DNA of 64,000 nucleotides from an uncultured Lachnospiraceae bacterium (GTDB taxonomy: Bacteria > Bacillota > Clostridia > Lachnospirales > Lachnospiraceae): positions 62,001-126,000 of the forward strand of contig CANRJG010000001.1 of assembly GCA_947630875.1 (NCBI GenBank). Reading direction: 5' to 3'. The notes under the pieces were generated by a model. That model searched no databases and was not told the origin of the DNA. It was given only the letters and a program-made list of their open reading frames with translations. A program made the translations under genes and the position numbers. Of this stretch, positions 53,891-62,850 are shown one piece after another (position 1 is the first letter of the stretch; each line of letters opens with the position of its first letter).

Positions 53891-55240
53891 TCAGGAATCT
53901 TTTGCCGGATTCCGTGCCAGATCCACAAATTTCATATACTGGGGCAGCCATACCAGTTCCACCGTTCCGGTAGGACCGCTTCGCTGTTTCGCGATAATGA
54001 CTTCCGCGATGTTTTTCTTATCCGTATCTTTTATATAATAGTCTTCTCTGTACAGGAACATCACCACATCCGCATCCTGCTCGATGGCGCCCGATTCACG
54101 CAGGTCGGAAAGCATCGGCCGCTTATCGTCCCGCTTTTCCACCGCGCGGGACAGCTGGGACAGCGCAATCACGGGAATGTCCAGTTCCCGGGCAATTTCC
54201 TTCAGGTCTCTGGATATTTCAGAGATTTCCTGCTGTCTGGAATCCGACCGCCTGCTGGAAGCCATCAGCTGCAGATAATCGATAATGATCAGCCCCAGGT
54301 CCGGGTTTTCCAGTTTATATTTCCTGCATCTGGAACGCAGCTGCGTCGGATTGATGCCGGGGGTATCGTCCAGAATAATCCGGGATTCCGAAATGTTTTT
54401 CGCGCTTTCCAGAAAATTTTTCCACTCCGATGCATCCAGCCGGCCCACCCGGATTTTCTGACTGTCCACTCTGGATTCCATCGAAACCAGACGGCTGCCC
54501 AGCTGTACGCCGGACATTTCCAGCGAAAAGATGGCCACCGGAATTTTTTTCTTCATGGCCACATACTGGGCAATGTTCAGCGCAAAGGCGGTTTTGCCCA
54601 TGGAAGGCCTGGCAGCGATCAAAATCAGATCCGACTTCTGAAACCCGGCGGTTTTATAGTCCAGATCACTGAATCCGCTGGGCACGCCCGTCACCGAGCC
54701 CTGGGCCTGGGCCGCGCTGTTGGTCCGGTGCAGGACTTCCATCATAATCTGCCGGATATCCTGATGTTCTTTCAGAGAACCGGTCTGGGCCAGCTGAAAA
54801 ATCTTCTTTTCCGCCTCTTCCATCAGACTGCCCGTTTCCTCCCTGTCAGAATAGCACCGGGCGGAAATATCCTCCGTGATCTTCAGCAGACTGCGCAGAA
54901 TCGATTTGTCTTTGACAATTCTCGCATAAAAGGAAATGTTGGCGCTGGTGGGTACCGCCCCCACCAGATCCGCAATATATTCCATATTACCAAGTTCCGG
55001 CGGAACGTCCTTTTTCCGCAGTTCACTCTGCAGGATGACCGGGTCCACCGCCTTTCCGGCGCTGTATAACTCCACCATAGTTTCAAACAGCACCCCATAG
55101 GAACGGTTGTAAAAATCCTCCGCCTGCAATATATCCATCGCAGCCAGAATCGCATCGGGATTGAGCATCATGGAACCGATCACAGACTGTTCCGCCTCTC
55201 TGTCGTGCGGAATCACTTTTCTGATATCTGTTGTGTCCAT
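53891..55240 (-). CDS. dnaB: replicative DNA helicase
   Basis: This 449-residue hexameric 5' to 3' helicase drives the replication fork. The N-terminal domain (PHDREAEQSVIGSMMLNPDA) binds primase; the RecA-like core has Walker A ARPSMGKTAFALN, Walker B IIIDYLQLM, and the SQLSRAVEKR motif. It follows rplI by 13 bases, the usual order in Bacillota. There is no intein. Confidence 0.97.
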   Translation of the reverse strand: MDTTDIRKVIPHDREAEQSVIGSMMLNPDAILAAMDILQAEDFYNRSYGVLFETMVELYSAGKAVDPVILQSELRKKDVPPELGNMEYIADLVGAVPTSANISFYARIVKDKSILRSLLKITEDISARCYSDREETGSLMEEAEKKIFQLAQTGSLKEHQDIRQIMMEVLHRTNSAAQAQGSVTGVPSGFSDLDYKTAGFQKSDLILIAARPSMGKTAFALNIAQYVAMKKKIPVAIFSLEMSGVQLGSRLVSMESRVDSQKIRVGRLDASEWKNFLESAKNISESRIILDDTPGINPTQLRSRCRKYKLENPDLGLIIIDYLQLMASSRRSDSRQQEISEISRDLKEIARELDIPVIALSQLSRAVEKRDDKRPMLSDLRESGAIEQDADVVMFLYREDYYIKDTDKKNIAEVIIAKQRSGPTGTVELVWLPQYMKFVDLARNPAKDS

Positions 55241-55253
55241 ATTTCCTCCGGAT

Positions 55254-55700
55254 TTACTCTGCTCTCAGTTTGATTTTCAGCACGGCGCTGACTTTCGGGT
55301 GTATTTTCACTCTGCATTCGTATTCGCCGGTGCTTTTCATATTTTCCGCCAGCTGCAGCTTCTTTTTGTCAATCTCCAGGCTGTATTTCTTTTTCACCGC
55401 TTCCGCCACTTCTTTGGCGGAAATGGAGCCGAACAGCTTTCCGTTTTCCCCTACCTTCACCGGTATGGAAAGATTCATTGCTTCAATCTTTTCCTTCAGC
55501 TGCAGAGCCTCCGCATACTTTGCCTCTTCCATCCGCTGCTCTTCCGCCTGTCTCTTTTCCATCGCCTTTATATTTCCCGGCGTTGCCTCTACCCCCAGTT
55601 TTTTTGGCAGAATATAATTTCTGGCATAGCCGTCGTTGACATTGACGATCGTATCTTTCTTGCCTAACGTTTTGATGTCTTCCAATAAAATGATTTTCAC
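55254..55700 (-). CDS. rplI: 50S ribosomal protein L9
   Basis: This 148-residue protein is L9: the N-terminal MKIILLEDIKTLGKKDTIVNV globular domain binds 23S rRNA, the long connecting helix spans about residues 40-75, and a C-terminal domain follows. The start codon is GTG and overlaps the gdpP stop as GTGA. GAGAGG lies before it. Confidence 0.97.
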   Translation of the reverse strand: MKIILLEDIKTLGKKDTIVNVNDGYARNYILPKKLGVEATPGNIKAMEKRQAEEQRMEEAKYAEALQLKEKIEAMNLSIPVKVGENGKLFGSISAKEVAEAVKKKYSLEIDKKKLQLAENMKSTGEYECRVKIHPKVSAVLKIKLRAE

Positions 55701-57715
55701 TGTTCTTTCCTCTCTTTCATCAGCTGGTCTACTGCTTCCTCAATCATCGTCTTCGCCTCCGCCACCGTACAGTCTTTCAGCTGCGCGCCGGCTGTGGTAC
55801 TGTGTCCGCCGCCGCCGAGACGCTCCATAATGATCTGCACGTTGATATCCTCCGAGCGGGCGCTGACATAAATCTGCCCCTTATACGGCGTCAGGACAAA
55901 CGACGCCTTGATTCCGATGATATTCAGCAGTTCGTCCGCCGCCTGCGCCCCCACAATGGTAGGGCTTTCCAGTTCTTCATTCTCGCATACGCCGATGGCA
56001 AACTGCTCCTGATACACTTCCGTATGCAGCACGATTTCCGCCTTGGATTTATAAGTCTTCATATCTTCTCTGAGCATCTGCCGCACCCGGGTCACATCCG
56101 CGCCGTTTCTCCGAAGATAGGCTGCGGCCTCAAAGGTCCGCACACCGGTTTTGCTCATGAAATTGTGGGTATCGATGACAATACCCGCATAGAGACAGTC
56201 GGCGTCCGCCCTTTGAATACGGATATTTTCGTCGAAATACGGCAGCATTTCCGTAATCATCTCACACACCGAAGACGCATAGGGCTCGATATATGCCAGA
56301 ATCGAATTCCGGATTCTGTCCGCCCCCACCCTGTGATGATCGAAGACCACCACGTTTCTGGCCTGCTCCAGCAGCTGCGGGCACTCGCAAAGAGAACTCT
56401 TGTTGGTATCCACCACAACCACCAGGCTTTCCGGCGTGATTTCCGTCCGGGCCTCATCGCCGGTCAGGAAAATTTCGGTTTCATCCTGGTACAGATCCAA
56501 AAACGGCTTCATTCCGGAGGGCACCTCGTCGATGACCACGTTGGCCTTTTTCCCGAACACCGTATCAATGGCACGGTACAGTCCGATGGCAGCGCCAAAG
56601 GCATCAATATCAATCATGGAGTGTCCCATGATAAAAATATGTTCAGAATTCTGCACCAGTTCCCGGAAGGCCTGGGCCTTGACTCTGGCTTTGACCCGGG
56701 TGTTGCGGTTCATCTGGGAAGTGGCGCCGCCGTAATAAGCCTGTTCCGTGGGCGACTTGATGACGGCCTGATCGCCGCCTCTGCCCAGCGCAATCTCGAT
56801 GGCTGCCCTTGCCAGATTCATGGTCTCCGCATAGCTTCCGGCGTCAATACCGAATCCCATGCTGATGGTCACCGAAATGTCGTCCCCGATATTGACCGTT
56901 TTGATTTCCGAAAGCAGGGTAAAGCGTTCCTCCTGCAGATGCTTGAAATTCTTGGCCTTCAGGATAATCATGAATTTATCCTTATCCATTTTCCGGACAA
57001 TGCCGTCTTCCGCGTTGAAATATTTCTTGATTTTCCGTTCCAGCAGCGCGGACAGCAGGGATGTTTTGACATCTTCCATCGTGCTTAGGGTCTCGTCATA
57101 ATTGTCCAGATAGATCAGGCCGAAGACCATTTTCTGATCTTCCACTTCCGTTTTGTAGCGGAAAAATTCTGTTTTGTCATAGAATACCAAGCTGATCAGG
57201 CCACCATCGATGGACGCTTCCTCCGCCGGTGCTTCAAATCCCAGCCGTTCCATCTGCACCGAATAAATCTTGTCCTCTGCCTGGGCCGTTACTTCGGCTT
57301 TGTCCTGCAGCTGTTCGATCAGCGTTTCGTCAAATTCCGGAATCAGGGAAGAAATCGCCCCGTGAAAACTGCTCTCCTGGTGAAACTCTGCCTTTGCGTA
57401 ATCATTCATCCAGAACACGCTGCCGTCCTCATCCAGCAGAATATAAGGCAGGGCCAGCTCCTGAATCAGCCGCTTCTGTACCTGTCCGTACTGCGTCGCC
57501 ATGTCCAGAATTTCATCAATAAACGCTTCCTTGCGTCTGAGGCAGTTGAAAATGATAAGCAGCAGATACAGCAGGATCACCCCGGTAATCACCAGAGCTA
57601 CATGCATGTTGTGCAGCATAAAATAGGCATCCGCCAGTATCATCAGCAGAGCCGCCAGTATCGGCCATAAAAAATTCCTGTTGAATTGATCGTCCAGTCC
57701 GTATTTTTTATTCAC
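55697..57715 (-). CDS. gdpP: c-di-AMP phosphodiesterase GdpP
   Basis: This 672-residue membrane protein hydrolyses cyclic di-AMP. Two helices (about 15-55) are followed by a PAS domain, a degenerate GGDEF domain (MGFGIDAGSYAETMNLARAAIE; the GGDEF sequence is lost) and a DHH/DHHA1 hydrolase with GHSMIDIDAFGAAIG, VVDTNKSS, FDHHRVG, DTHNF and GGGGHSTTAGA. The active-site residues look complete. The start codon is GTG, with AAGGAAG upstream. It forms an operon with rplI and dnaB. c-di-AMP controls osmolyte and wall balance in Bacillota. Confidence 0.94.
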   Translation of the reverse strand: MNKKYGLDDQFNRNFLWPILAALLMILADAYFMLHNMHVALVITGVILLYLLLIIFNCLRRKEAFIDEILDMATQYGQVQKRLIQELALPYILLDEDGSVFWMNDYAKAEFHQESSFHGAISSLIPEFDETLIEQLQDKAEVTAQAEDKIYSVQMERLGFEAPAEEASIDGGLISLVFYDKTEFFRYKTEVEDQKMVFGLIYLDNYDETLSTMEDVKTSLLSALLERKIKKYFNAEDGIVRKMDKDKFMIILKAKNFKHLQEERFTLLSEIKTVNIGDDISVTISMGFGIDAGSYAETMNLARAAIEIALGRGGDQAVIKSPTEQAYYGGATSQMNRNTRVKARVKAQAFRELVQNSEHIFIMGHSMIDIDAFGAAIGLYRAIDTVFGKKANVVIDEVPSGMKPFLDLYQDETEIFLTGDEARTEITPESLVVVVDTNKSSLCECPQLLEQARNVVVFDHHRVGADRIRNSILAYIEPYASSVCEMITEMLPYFDENIRIQRADADCLYAGIVIDTHNFMSKTGVRTFEAAAYLRRNGADVTRVRQMLREDMKTYKSKAEIVLHTEVYQEQFAIGVCENEELESPTIVGAQAADELLNIIGIKASFVLTPYKGQIYVSARSEDINVQIIMERLGGGGHSTTAGAQLKDCTVAEAKTMIEEAVDQLMKERKEQ

Positions 57716-57780
57716 GAAATTTTCTTCCTTTATCCTGAAAAATCACCGCCGGGACTGTCGTCTTACGGCAGCTTTTTTCT

Positions 57781-57809
57781 ATCATATCATATTTTTTCCG
57801 GTTCGTAAA
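57781..57809 (-). promoter_or_regulatory. gdpP promoter
   Basis: TTTACG, a 17-base spacer and TATGAT lie about 65 bases before the gdpP start, immediately after the rpsR terminator. Confidence 0.6.
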
Positions 57810-57811
57810 TG

Positions 57812-57846
57812 AAAAAAGGCTCTGCGGACTCTCCCGCAAAGCCTTT
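57812..57846 (-). terminator. terminator of rpsF-ssb-rpsR
   Basis: A 13-bp stem with one mismatch (57815-57827 with 57834-57846) is followed on the minus strand by a T-run. It lies 27 bases after the rpsR stop. Confidence 0.88.
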
Positions 57847-57872
57847 CTCTGTTTTGTTTTTGTCAATGCGCC

Positions 57873-58133
57873 TTATTCGGCTACATACGGCATAATTGCC
57901 ACGTGACGCGCACGCTTGATGGCAATGGTGAGCGCTCTCTGATGCTTTGCGCAGTTGCCTGTAATTCTTCTCGGAAGGATCTTGCCTCTTTCCGAAACAA
58001 ATTTTTTCAGCTTGTTCACGTCTTTATAATCGATTACATTGTCTTTTCCGCAGAAAATGCATACTTTTCTCTTTCTGCGGACTACCTTTCTTCTCACGGG
58101 AGCTTCAGGCTTTTCATTTTTTTCTGCTGCCAT
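57873..58133 (-). CDS. rpsR: 30S ribosomal protein S18
   Basis: This 86-residue protein is S18, with an N-terminal charged extension and the core CIFCGKDN...[19 protein letters not shown]. Two further ligands, CAKHQR, complete a CxxC...CxxH set, so this is the zinc-binding form. RimI, fused to TsaB at 966-2111, is the enzyme that acetylates S18. It closes the rpsF-ssb-rpsR operon. Confidence 0.97.
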   Translation of the reverse strand: MAAEKNEKPEAPVRRKVVRRKRKVCIFCGKDNVIDYKDVNKLKKFVSERGKILPRRITGNCAKHQRALTIAIKRARHVAIMPYVAE

Positions 58134-58187
58134 AAGGGCTACCTCCTAAATAAATGTGACGGAACATCCGTCCTCAGATTTCTTTGA

Positions 58188-58637
58188 TTAATTAAACGGC
58201 AATTCTTCATCGATACCGTCCGGAATATTCATGAATCCGCTGTCAGCCTCCGGTGCAGCTGCCGTAAAGGAACCGGACGCATACTCTGTCCGGCTGCCCC
58301 TGCTGCTGTCCGCGTTTTTGCTTTCGGCAAATTCCTGATCTTCTACAATTACATCCGTGGTATAGACCTTCTGTCCGTCTCTGTTGGTATAGCTTCCGGT
58401 CTGGATTCTGCCGGTCACGAGCATCTTCATGCCCTGATGCAGATACTTCTCCGCGAACTCCGCGCTTCTGCCGAAAGCGACACAGGAAATAAAATCCGCT
58501 GTCTGTGTATCGGAATCTCTCTTAAACCGCCGGTCCACCGCCAGTGTGTATCTGGCCACCGCCGTTGCGTTTTCTCCCTGACTGTAGCGGATATCCGGAT
58601 CCCTCGTCAGTCTACCCATCAACATTACTTTGTTCAT
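58188..58637 (-). CDS. ssb: single-stranded DNA-binding protein
   Basis: This 149-residue SSB has an OB fold from residue 1 to about 105 (MNKVMLMGRLTRDPDIRYSQG) and a disordered tail ending DEELPFN. The acidic tip that recruits repair proteins is usually DDDIPF, so it is conserved in type but extended by one Asn. It lies 18 bases after rpsF. Confidence 0.96.
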   Translation of the reverse strand: MNKVMLMGRLTRDPDIRYSQGENATAVARYTLAVDRRFKRDSDTQTADFISCVAFGRSAEFAEKYLHQGMKMLVTGRIQTGSYTNRDGQKVYTTDVIVEDQEFAESKNADSSRGSRTEYASGSFTAAAPEADSGFMNIPDGIDEELPFN

Positions 58638-58655
58638 ACGACACCTCTCCTGTTT

Positions 58656-58943
58656 TTATGCTTCTTTTTTCACACACAGGTATCGAATCACATGATCCAT
58701 AATGGACATCACTTTTTCAAGCTCGTTCGGACATGTTGTGTCAGATTCAAAAGAAACGAAGTAATAGAACGCTTCCTGCATCTTCTGGATTTCATAGGCA
58801 AGGCGTTTCTTGCCCCATTCCTCGACGCCGGTAACGGTTCCGCCAAAACGCTCGATATAGCCTTTTACCTTTTCGATCGTCGCGGCTCTTACCTCATCTT
58901 CTACCTTTGCACTGATCACAACAGCTAATTCGTATTGATTCAT
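58656..58943 (-). CDS. rpsF: 30S ribosomal protein S6
   Basis: This 95-residue protein is S6, which binds S18 in the small-subunit platform. It begins NQYELAVVISAKVED and contains VEEWGKKRLAYEIQKMQEAFYYF. The C-terminal tail is short, without the Glu run of E. coli. It opens the rpsF-ssb-rpsR operon, and a leader of about 70 bases contains a CTTCA/TGAAG hairpin that could serve feedback by S6:S18; this is unproven. Confidence 0.97.
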   Translation of the reverse strand: MNQYELAVVISAKVEDEVRAATIEKVKGYIERFGGTVTGVEEWGKKRLAYEIQKMQEAFYYFVSFESDTTCPNELEKVMSIMDHVIRYLCVKKEA

Positions 58944-59017
58944 GCTGTTTGTTCCTCCTTTTGGACTTCCGGCCCTTCATCTGTGTGAAGAGCAAGGATT
59001 TTTACTTACAGCTTGCT

Positions 59018-59046
59018 ATTATAAAATAAATTGAAACAGAATGCAA
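59018..59046 (-). promoter_or_regulatory. rpsF promoter
   Basis: TTGCAT, a 17-base spacer and TATAAT lie about 75 bases before the rpsF start. Confidence 0.75.
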
Positions 59047-59092
59047 GGATTATTTATTCCGGCCGAATACTTCGATCCGGGTCAGGGCGCCA

Positions 59093-59956
59093 TTACATCA
59101 GATCTCCCATCGCTACGGCGTCCATATCGTCAAAGGCCTGATTTTCGCCTGCCATGCCCCAGATAAAGGTGTAGCACTGGGTTCCGGAACCGGCATGGAT
59201 CGACCAGCTGGGGGAAATCACCGCTTCTTCGTTGCGCATCACGATATGCCTTGTTTCCGTAGGTTCTCCCATATAATGCATGACAAAGGCGTCTTCGGGA
59301 ATGTCAAAATAAAGATAGACCTCCATTCTGCGGTCGTGGGTATGGCAGGGCATGGTATTCCATACACTGCCGGGCATCAGCGCCGTCATGCCCATGACCA
59401 GCTGGCAGCTATCCACCTGTCCCGGCAGAATGTATTTGTTGATAACCCGGTGATTGGATTCCTCCAGACTGCCGCACTCCACCTTGTTTTCCTCTTTGAT
59501 GATCACGACGCCCTCCGCCGGGGTGCCTTCCCGTTTGATCAGGACGGTAGGATAGCTGGTATGCGCCGGGGTGCTGTTGAAATAAAACTTCGCGGGGCAG
59601 GCGGCGTCTGCGCTCTTAAAGGAAATGTCCTTTGCTCCCATGCCGATGTACATACCGTCTTTCGGCGCCACTTCGTAGTCTTTGCCGTCCACCGTCACGG
59701 TGCCGCAGCCGCCAATGTTGATGATGCCCATCTCCCGTCTCTGCAGGAAATAATCCGCCCGCAGCTCGTCTCCAGCCGTCAGCGCCAGCGTCTTCTGCGC
59801 CGGTACGGCCGCGCCGGTGATGATCCGGTCGATGTGGCTGTAGACCATTTTGATTGCATCGGGTACAAACAGTCCCTGGATCAGGAATTCCTCCCGCAGT
59901 CTTTCCGTTGTATAATATTTCACGTCCTTCGGGGACGCCGCTGTTCTTAATTCCAT
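59093..59956 (-). CDS. kduI: 5-keto-4-deoxyuronate isomerase
   Basis: This 287-residue cupin isomerase converts 5-keto-4-deoxyuronate to 2,5-diketo-3-deoxygluconate in pectin and uronate breakdown. YYTTERLREEFLIQGLF near the N-terminus and the metal-binding NTMPCHTHDRRMEVYLYFD motif with later WSIHAGSGTQCYTFIWGM are typical. The start at 59956 has AGGAG upstream; the longer reading lies in the solute-binding gene. It is 28 bases after that gene. kduD and kdgK are not in the window. Confidence 0.95.
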   Translation of the reverse strand: MELRTAASPKDVKYYTTERLREEFLIQGLFVPDAIKMVYSHIDRIITGAAVPAQKTLALTAGDELRADYFLQRREMGIINIGGCGTVTVDGKDYEVAPKDGMYIGMGAKDISFKSADAACPAKFYFNSTPAHTSYPTVLIKREGTPAEGVVIIKEENKVECGSLEESNHRVINKYILPGQVDSCQLVMGMTALMPGSVWNTMPCHTHDRRMEVYLYFDIPEDAFVMHYMGEPTETRHIVMRNEEAVISPSWSIHAGSGTQCYTFIWGMAGENQAFDDMDAVAMGDLM

Positions 59957-59984
59957 GGCATTTTTCTCCTTTTTTTCTGCTTTT

Positions 59985-61610
59985 TTATCTCGCTTTATAT
60001 GCGTCATAGGCCTGCTGCCAGATCTGGGTAAATGTATCGGATCCCAGCAGCCTTGCCTGCTCCAAATAGGAATCATAATTGGTCAGCGGGATTTTCCCGG
60101 TGATAAAGCGGTTGCGCATCTTGGTCATGTAGTCCTTCATTTCATCCTCGATGGTATCCGCTTCCTCCTGCATCTTTACCGTCAGCTGGCAGGTCTGCTG
60201 CACCTTGTAGGAGGTATCCCCCTCCGCCCAGGTCATGCAGGCATCCACATATTCCGGCGACTTCTGGGAAAGAATGTAATCCGCCACAATATCGCCCCGG
60301 GAAGGGAACGCGATGGTGGTGGGATCCGCGTACAGATTGATCTTGCTGAGTTTCTTTCCGTGGAAATCCACCATTTCATCCATGCCGTCCAGCAGCTTCT
60401 TTTCTCCGCCGACCACTTCATAGCTTTCCCCTTCGATGCCCCAGGTCAGCAGTGTGGTGCCTTCCTCGGAAAGCATGTAGTCCAGCAGGTAGGCACAGGC
60501 TTCATCCACGCCGTCCTTCACCGCATTGCTTGTAATGACGGTGGTATCTCTGTGTACGGAAGAAATATCGGAAAAGCACCAGAGCTTTCCTTCCGGCGTT
60601 TTGGGCCAGGGCGCCGCCGCAATCTCGGCTTCCGGCGATTTTTCCCGCAGCACTTTGATATTGGAATCCGGATTGTCTTCCTCGATGTTCTCAATGGCTC
60701 CCTTCCAGGCGCCTGCGAAGTTGCCGTTGATCCGGTCTCTCTGATTTTCCAGAGAAACGCCGTCAAACATATAATACAGCAGGCCCTCCGTGTACCATTT
60801 ATTCATTTCCGTCAGGTAGGATTTATAGTTATCCGTCGTATAGCCGAAGACCACCTTTTCATTGCCCTGATCGTCCGTCATAATGGAAGGGTCGTCGTCG
60901 ATGCCGTAGGCCGGCAGGAAATATTTCCATCCGGAAGAGCAGGCGATATAGGGTTCCTCATCCGCCTCTCCGTTGCCGTTGGGATCCTGGGTCTTGAAGG
61001 CTTTCAGCACGCGGTACCAGTCCTCCATGTTTTCCGGAATATCCATGCCCACGCTGTCCAGCCAGTCCTTGCGGATGGCCAGTCCGTAAACCGAAGTCAG
61101 CGCCCGCTGCTTTTCGTCGTTTGTATCGTAAATCCGGGTCAGATAGGAATAGGTGCCGTCGTCCAGCCGCAGATCCCTTCCGATGTCGGGATTGTCTTCC
61201 ACAATTTTTTTGAAATTGGGCATGTATTCGTCCATATATTTATTCAGGGAAACCGATACCCCGTCTCCGAACATACCCGCCAGTCTGCCCGCGTAGCGTT
61301 CGTTGTTTTTCGCCGTCAGAATCTCCGGATAGGTTTTCGCCGTCATCATGGGCAGATAGGCGTCATAATTGATAGCCACCTGAAATTCGATGTTGATGCC
61401 GGTGATCTCCTGAATCTGCTGCAGCGCTTTCATTTCCTTCCAGTAATACTGATAATACTGATCCGTTCCGCCCATCAGCCACCAGGTGACCGTAACGTCT
61501 TTTCCGTCGCTGAATTTTTTGTCGCTCTGTCCTTTTTCCCCTTTGCAGCCTGCCGCCAGCAGACATACCAGCAGCGCAAATAAAATGATGGCTCCCGCTT
61601 TTCGTTTCAT
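59985..61610 (-). CDS. ABC transporter extracellular solute-binding lipoprotein
   Basis: This 541-residue lipoprotein has a basic start, a hydrophobic stretch and a lipobox LLAAGC (Cys22). The mature part is a type 2 periplasmic-binding fold of the LplA/sugar-binding kind, with a calcium-loop-like DPNGNGEADE near residue 210. Together with kduI just downstream, a unsaturated oligogalacturonate or similar uronide is a plausible ligand; that is inference. The partner permeases are not found next to it. A ribosome-binding site GGGGAAGG precedes the ATG. Confidence 0.88.
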   Translation of the reverse strand: MKRKAGAIILFALLVCLLAAGCKGEKGQSDKKFSDGKDVTVTWWLMGGTDQYYQYYWKEMKALQQIQEITGINIEFQVAINYDAYLPMMTAKTYPEILTAKNNERYAGRLAGMFGDGVSVSLNKYMDEYMPNFKKIVEDNPDIGRDLRLDDGTYSYLTRIYDTNDEKQRALTSVYGLAIRKDWLDSVGMDIPENMEDWYRVLKAFKTQDPNGNGEADEEPYIACSSGWKYFLPAYGIDDDPSIMTDDQGNEKVVFGYTTDNYKSYLTEMNKWYTEGLLYYMFDGVSLENQRDRINGNFAGAWKGAIENIEEDNPDSNIKVLREKSPEAEIAAAPWPKTPEGKLWCFSDISSVHRDTTVITSNAVKDGVDEACAYLLDYMLSEEGTTLLTWGIEGESYEVVGGEKKLLDGMDEMVDFHGKKLSKINLYADPTTIAFPSRGDIVADYILSQKSPEYVDACMTWAEGDTSYKVQQTCQLTVKMQEEADTIEDEMKDYMTKMRNRFITGKIPLTNYDSYLEQARLLGSDTFTQIWQQAYDAYKAR

Positions 61611-61652
61611 ACCTTCCCCTTTCCTGTGCTTGATTTCTCTTGTGACCTATAA

Positions 61653-61705
61653 CAGCCCCACGCGTCATCTGCATGGGGCTGCCGCATGGCCCGGCGGTTT
61701 CCGCC
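61653..61705 (-). repeat. inverted repeats between sortase and solute-binding gene
   Basis: CAGCCCCA (61653-61660) and TGGGGCTG (61674-61681) are complementary; a second GGCGG/CCGCC pair lies at 61693-61705. U-runs are short, so these may be a weak terminator after the sortase gene. Confidence 0.45.
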
Positions 61706-61717
61706 CGGCCGGTCTGT

Positions 61718-62785
61718 TTATTTGTATTCGCTGTAAATCAGTTTGCCCTGAACTACAAAACGGTAATTATCGCCCCGGCTTGTACAGGTTGATAAAGTCA
61801 CGATCTGGTCATTTGGCTCTACGTTGACGCCGGTATCATATTTAGACGCCGCCTTGCACTGCGTCAGATACTGGGTATAGTCATCACAGGGCGCCGACCA
61901 CCACCGGTAAGTGTCGGAATCGGATAAGGGTTCATAGCATGAAAAGATCTTATAACGGAACCTTCCTTCCGGCGTATAAATCCAGAAATACTCATGTCCG
62001 GCATAATATTCTGCCTTTTTGTAGTTTCTGAGCAAACCGAACATGGAATTGTTCTTCATATTATGGCCGTATACGATGGTATTCATATCGTTGAAATACG
62101 CATCGTTTCCGCACTCGATGAAAATACTGCCGGAGGTATTTTCCGTACCGTTAATGGTATGAGACAGATAATAGTCGTTGTCCGTTCCTTTCATTACCGG
62201 ATAATTGATCGCATCCCGCAGATCTGCGCTTTCAAACTGAATCCAGGCATAAACGTCCCCGTTGATGGAAGCCAGCGACTGCCAGTCTACCTGCTGGGGC
62301 GTAAAGGTAGGATCAAAGGGATCCCCGGAATTGAGCCGTTCCTGATAAACCACCGTGCCTTCGTCCGATACCAGATCTTCGATCTGATTGTACTCATCCA
62401 CGGCTTCCTTATATTCCATAAAAATCATGGCAAGCTGATAGCCCGCGTAAACCAGCACGCACACCGCTATGGCCATAATACAATACCGGACATAATCCGA
62501 TGCTTTTCTTTTGCGGCGCTTTTTTTCTGTGCGCATCATCATTTCTTCTTCATCGGGAACCTCATTGATGGGTTTGAGTTCCACCCCCTGCTCCGGCACG
62601 TCTTCGATCACCGGAAGCTCCTCCTCAATGGACTCGCGGATACTTTTATCTGAGATCGGCGTCACGGTTTCGGAGATTTCCAGTTCCTCATTTTTTAACT
62701 CCTCGTTAATCCGGTCCTCTATATCCCGCAGATCTATATCGATAATTTCCATTTCATCTGTATTGAACTTTTCTTTATCAGACAT
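61718..62785 (-). CDS. class B sortase with long cytoplasmic N-terminus
   Basis: This 355-residue sortase has an acidic N-terminus of about 95 residues, a basic patch (KKRRKRK), a membrane helix (about 100-122) and a class B barrel. Catalytic His241 is in YGHNMKNN and Cys334 in LSTCTSRGDNYR, the same Arg position as the first sortase. The long acidic cytoplasmic tail is unusual for SrtB. No sorting-signal substrate or pilin gene is next to it, so the target is unknown. Confidence 0.9.
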   Translation of the reverse strand: MSDKEKFNTDEMEIIDIDLRDIEDRINEELKNEELEISETVTPISDKSIRESIEEELPVIEDVPEQGVELKPINEVPDEEEMMMRTEKKRRKRKASDYVRYCIMAIAVCVLVYAGYQLAMIFMEYKEAVDEYNQIEDLVSDEGTVVYQERLNSGDPFDPTFTPQQVDWQSLASINGDVYAWIQFESADLRDAINYPVMKGTDNDYYLSHTINGTENTSGSIFIECGNDAYFNDMNTIVYGHNMKNNSMFGLLRNYKKAEYYAGHEYFWIYTPEGRFRYKIFSCYEPLSDSDTYRWWSAPCDDYTQYLTQCKAASKYDTGVNVEPNDQIVTLSTCTSRGDNYRFVVQGKLIYSEYK

Positions 62786-62850
62786 AAAACTGCTCTCCTT
62801 TCCTGCCTAATCATATCAGAATTATTTTTTTATGGCAACTGATTTGAAAA

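Noticed and set aside
59955..61583. 542-codon plus-strand open frame opposite the solute-binding lipoprotein
   Set aside because: The minus strand has a lipobox, ribosome-binding site and family match; the plus frame has none and is His/Phe/Arg-rich.
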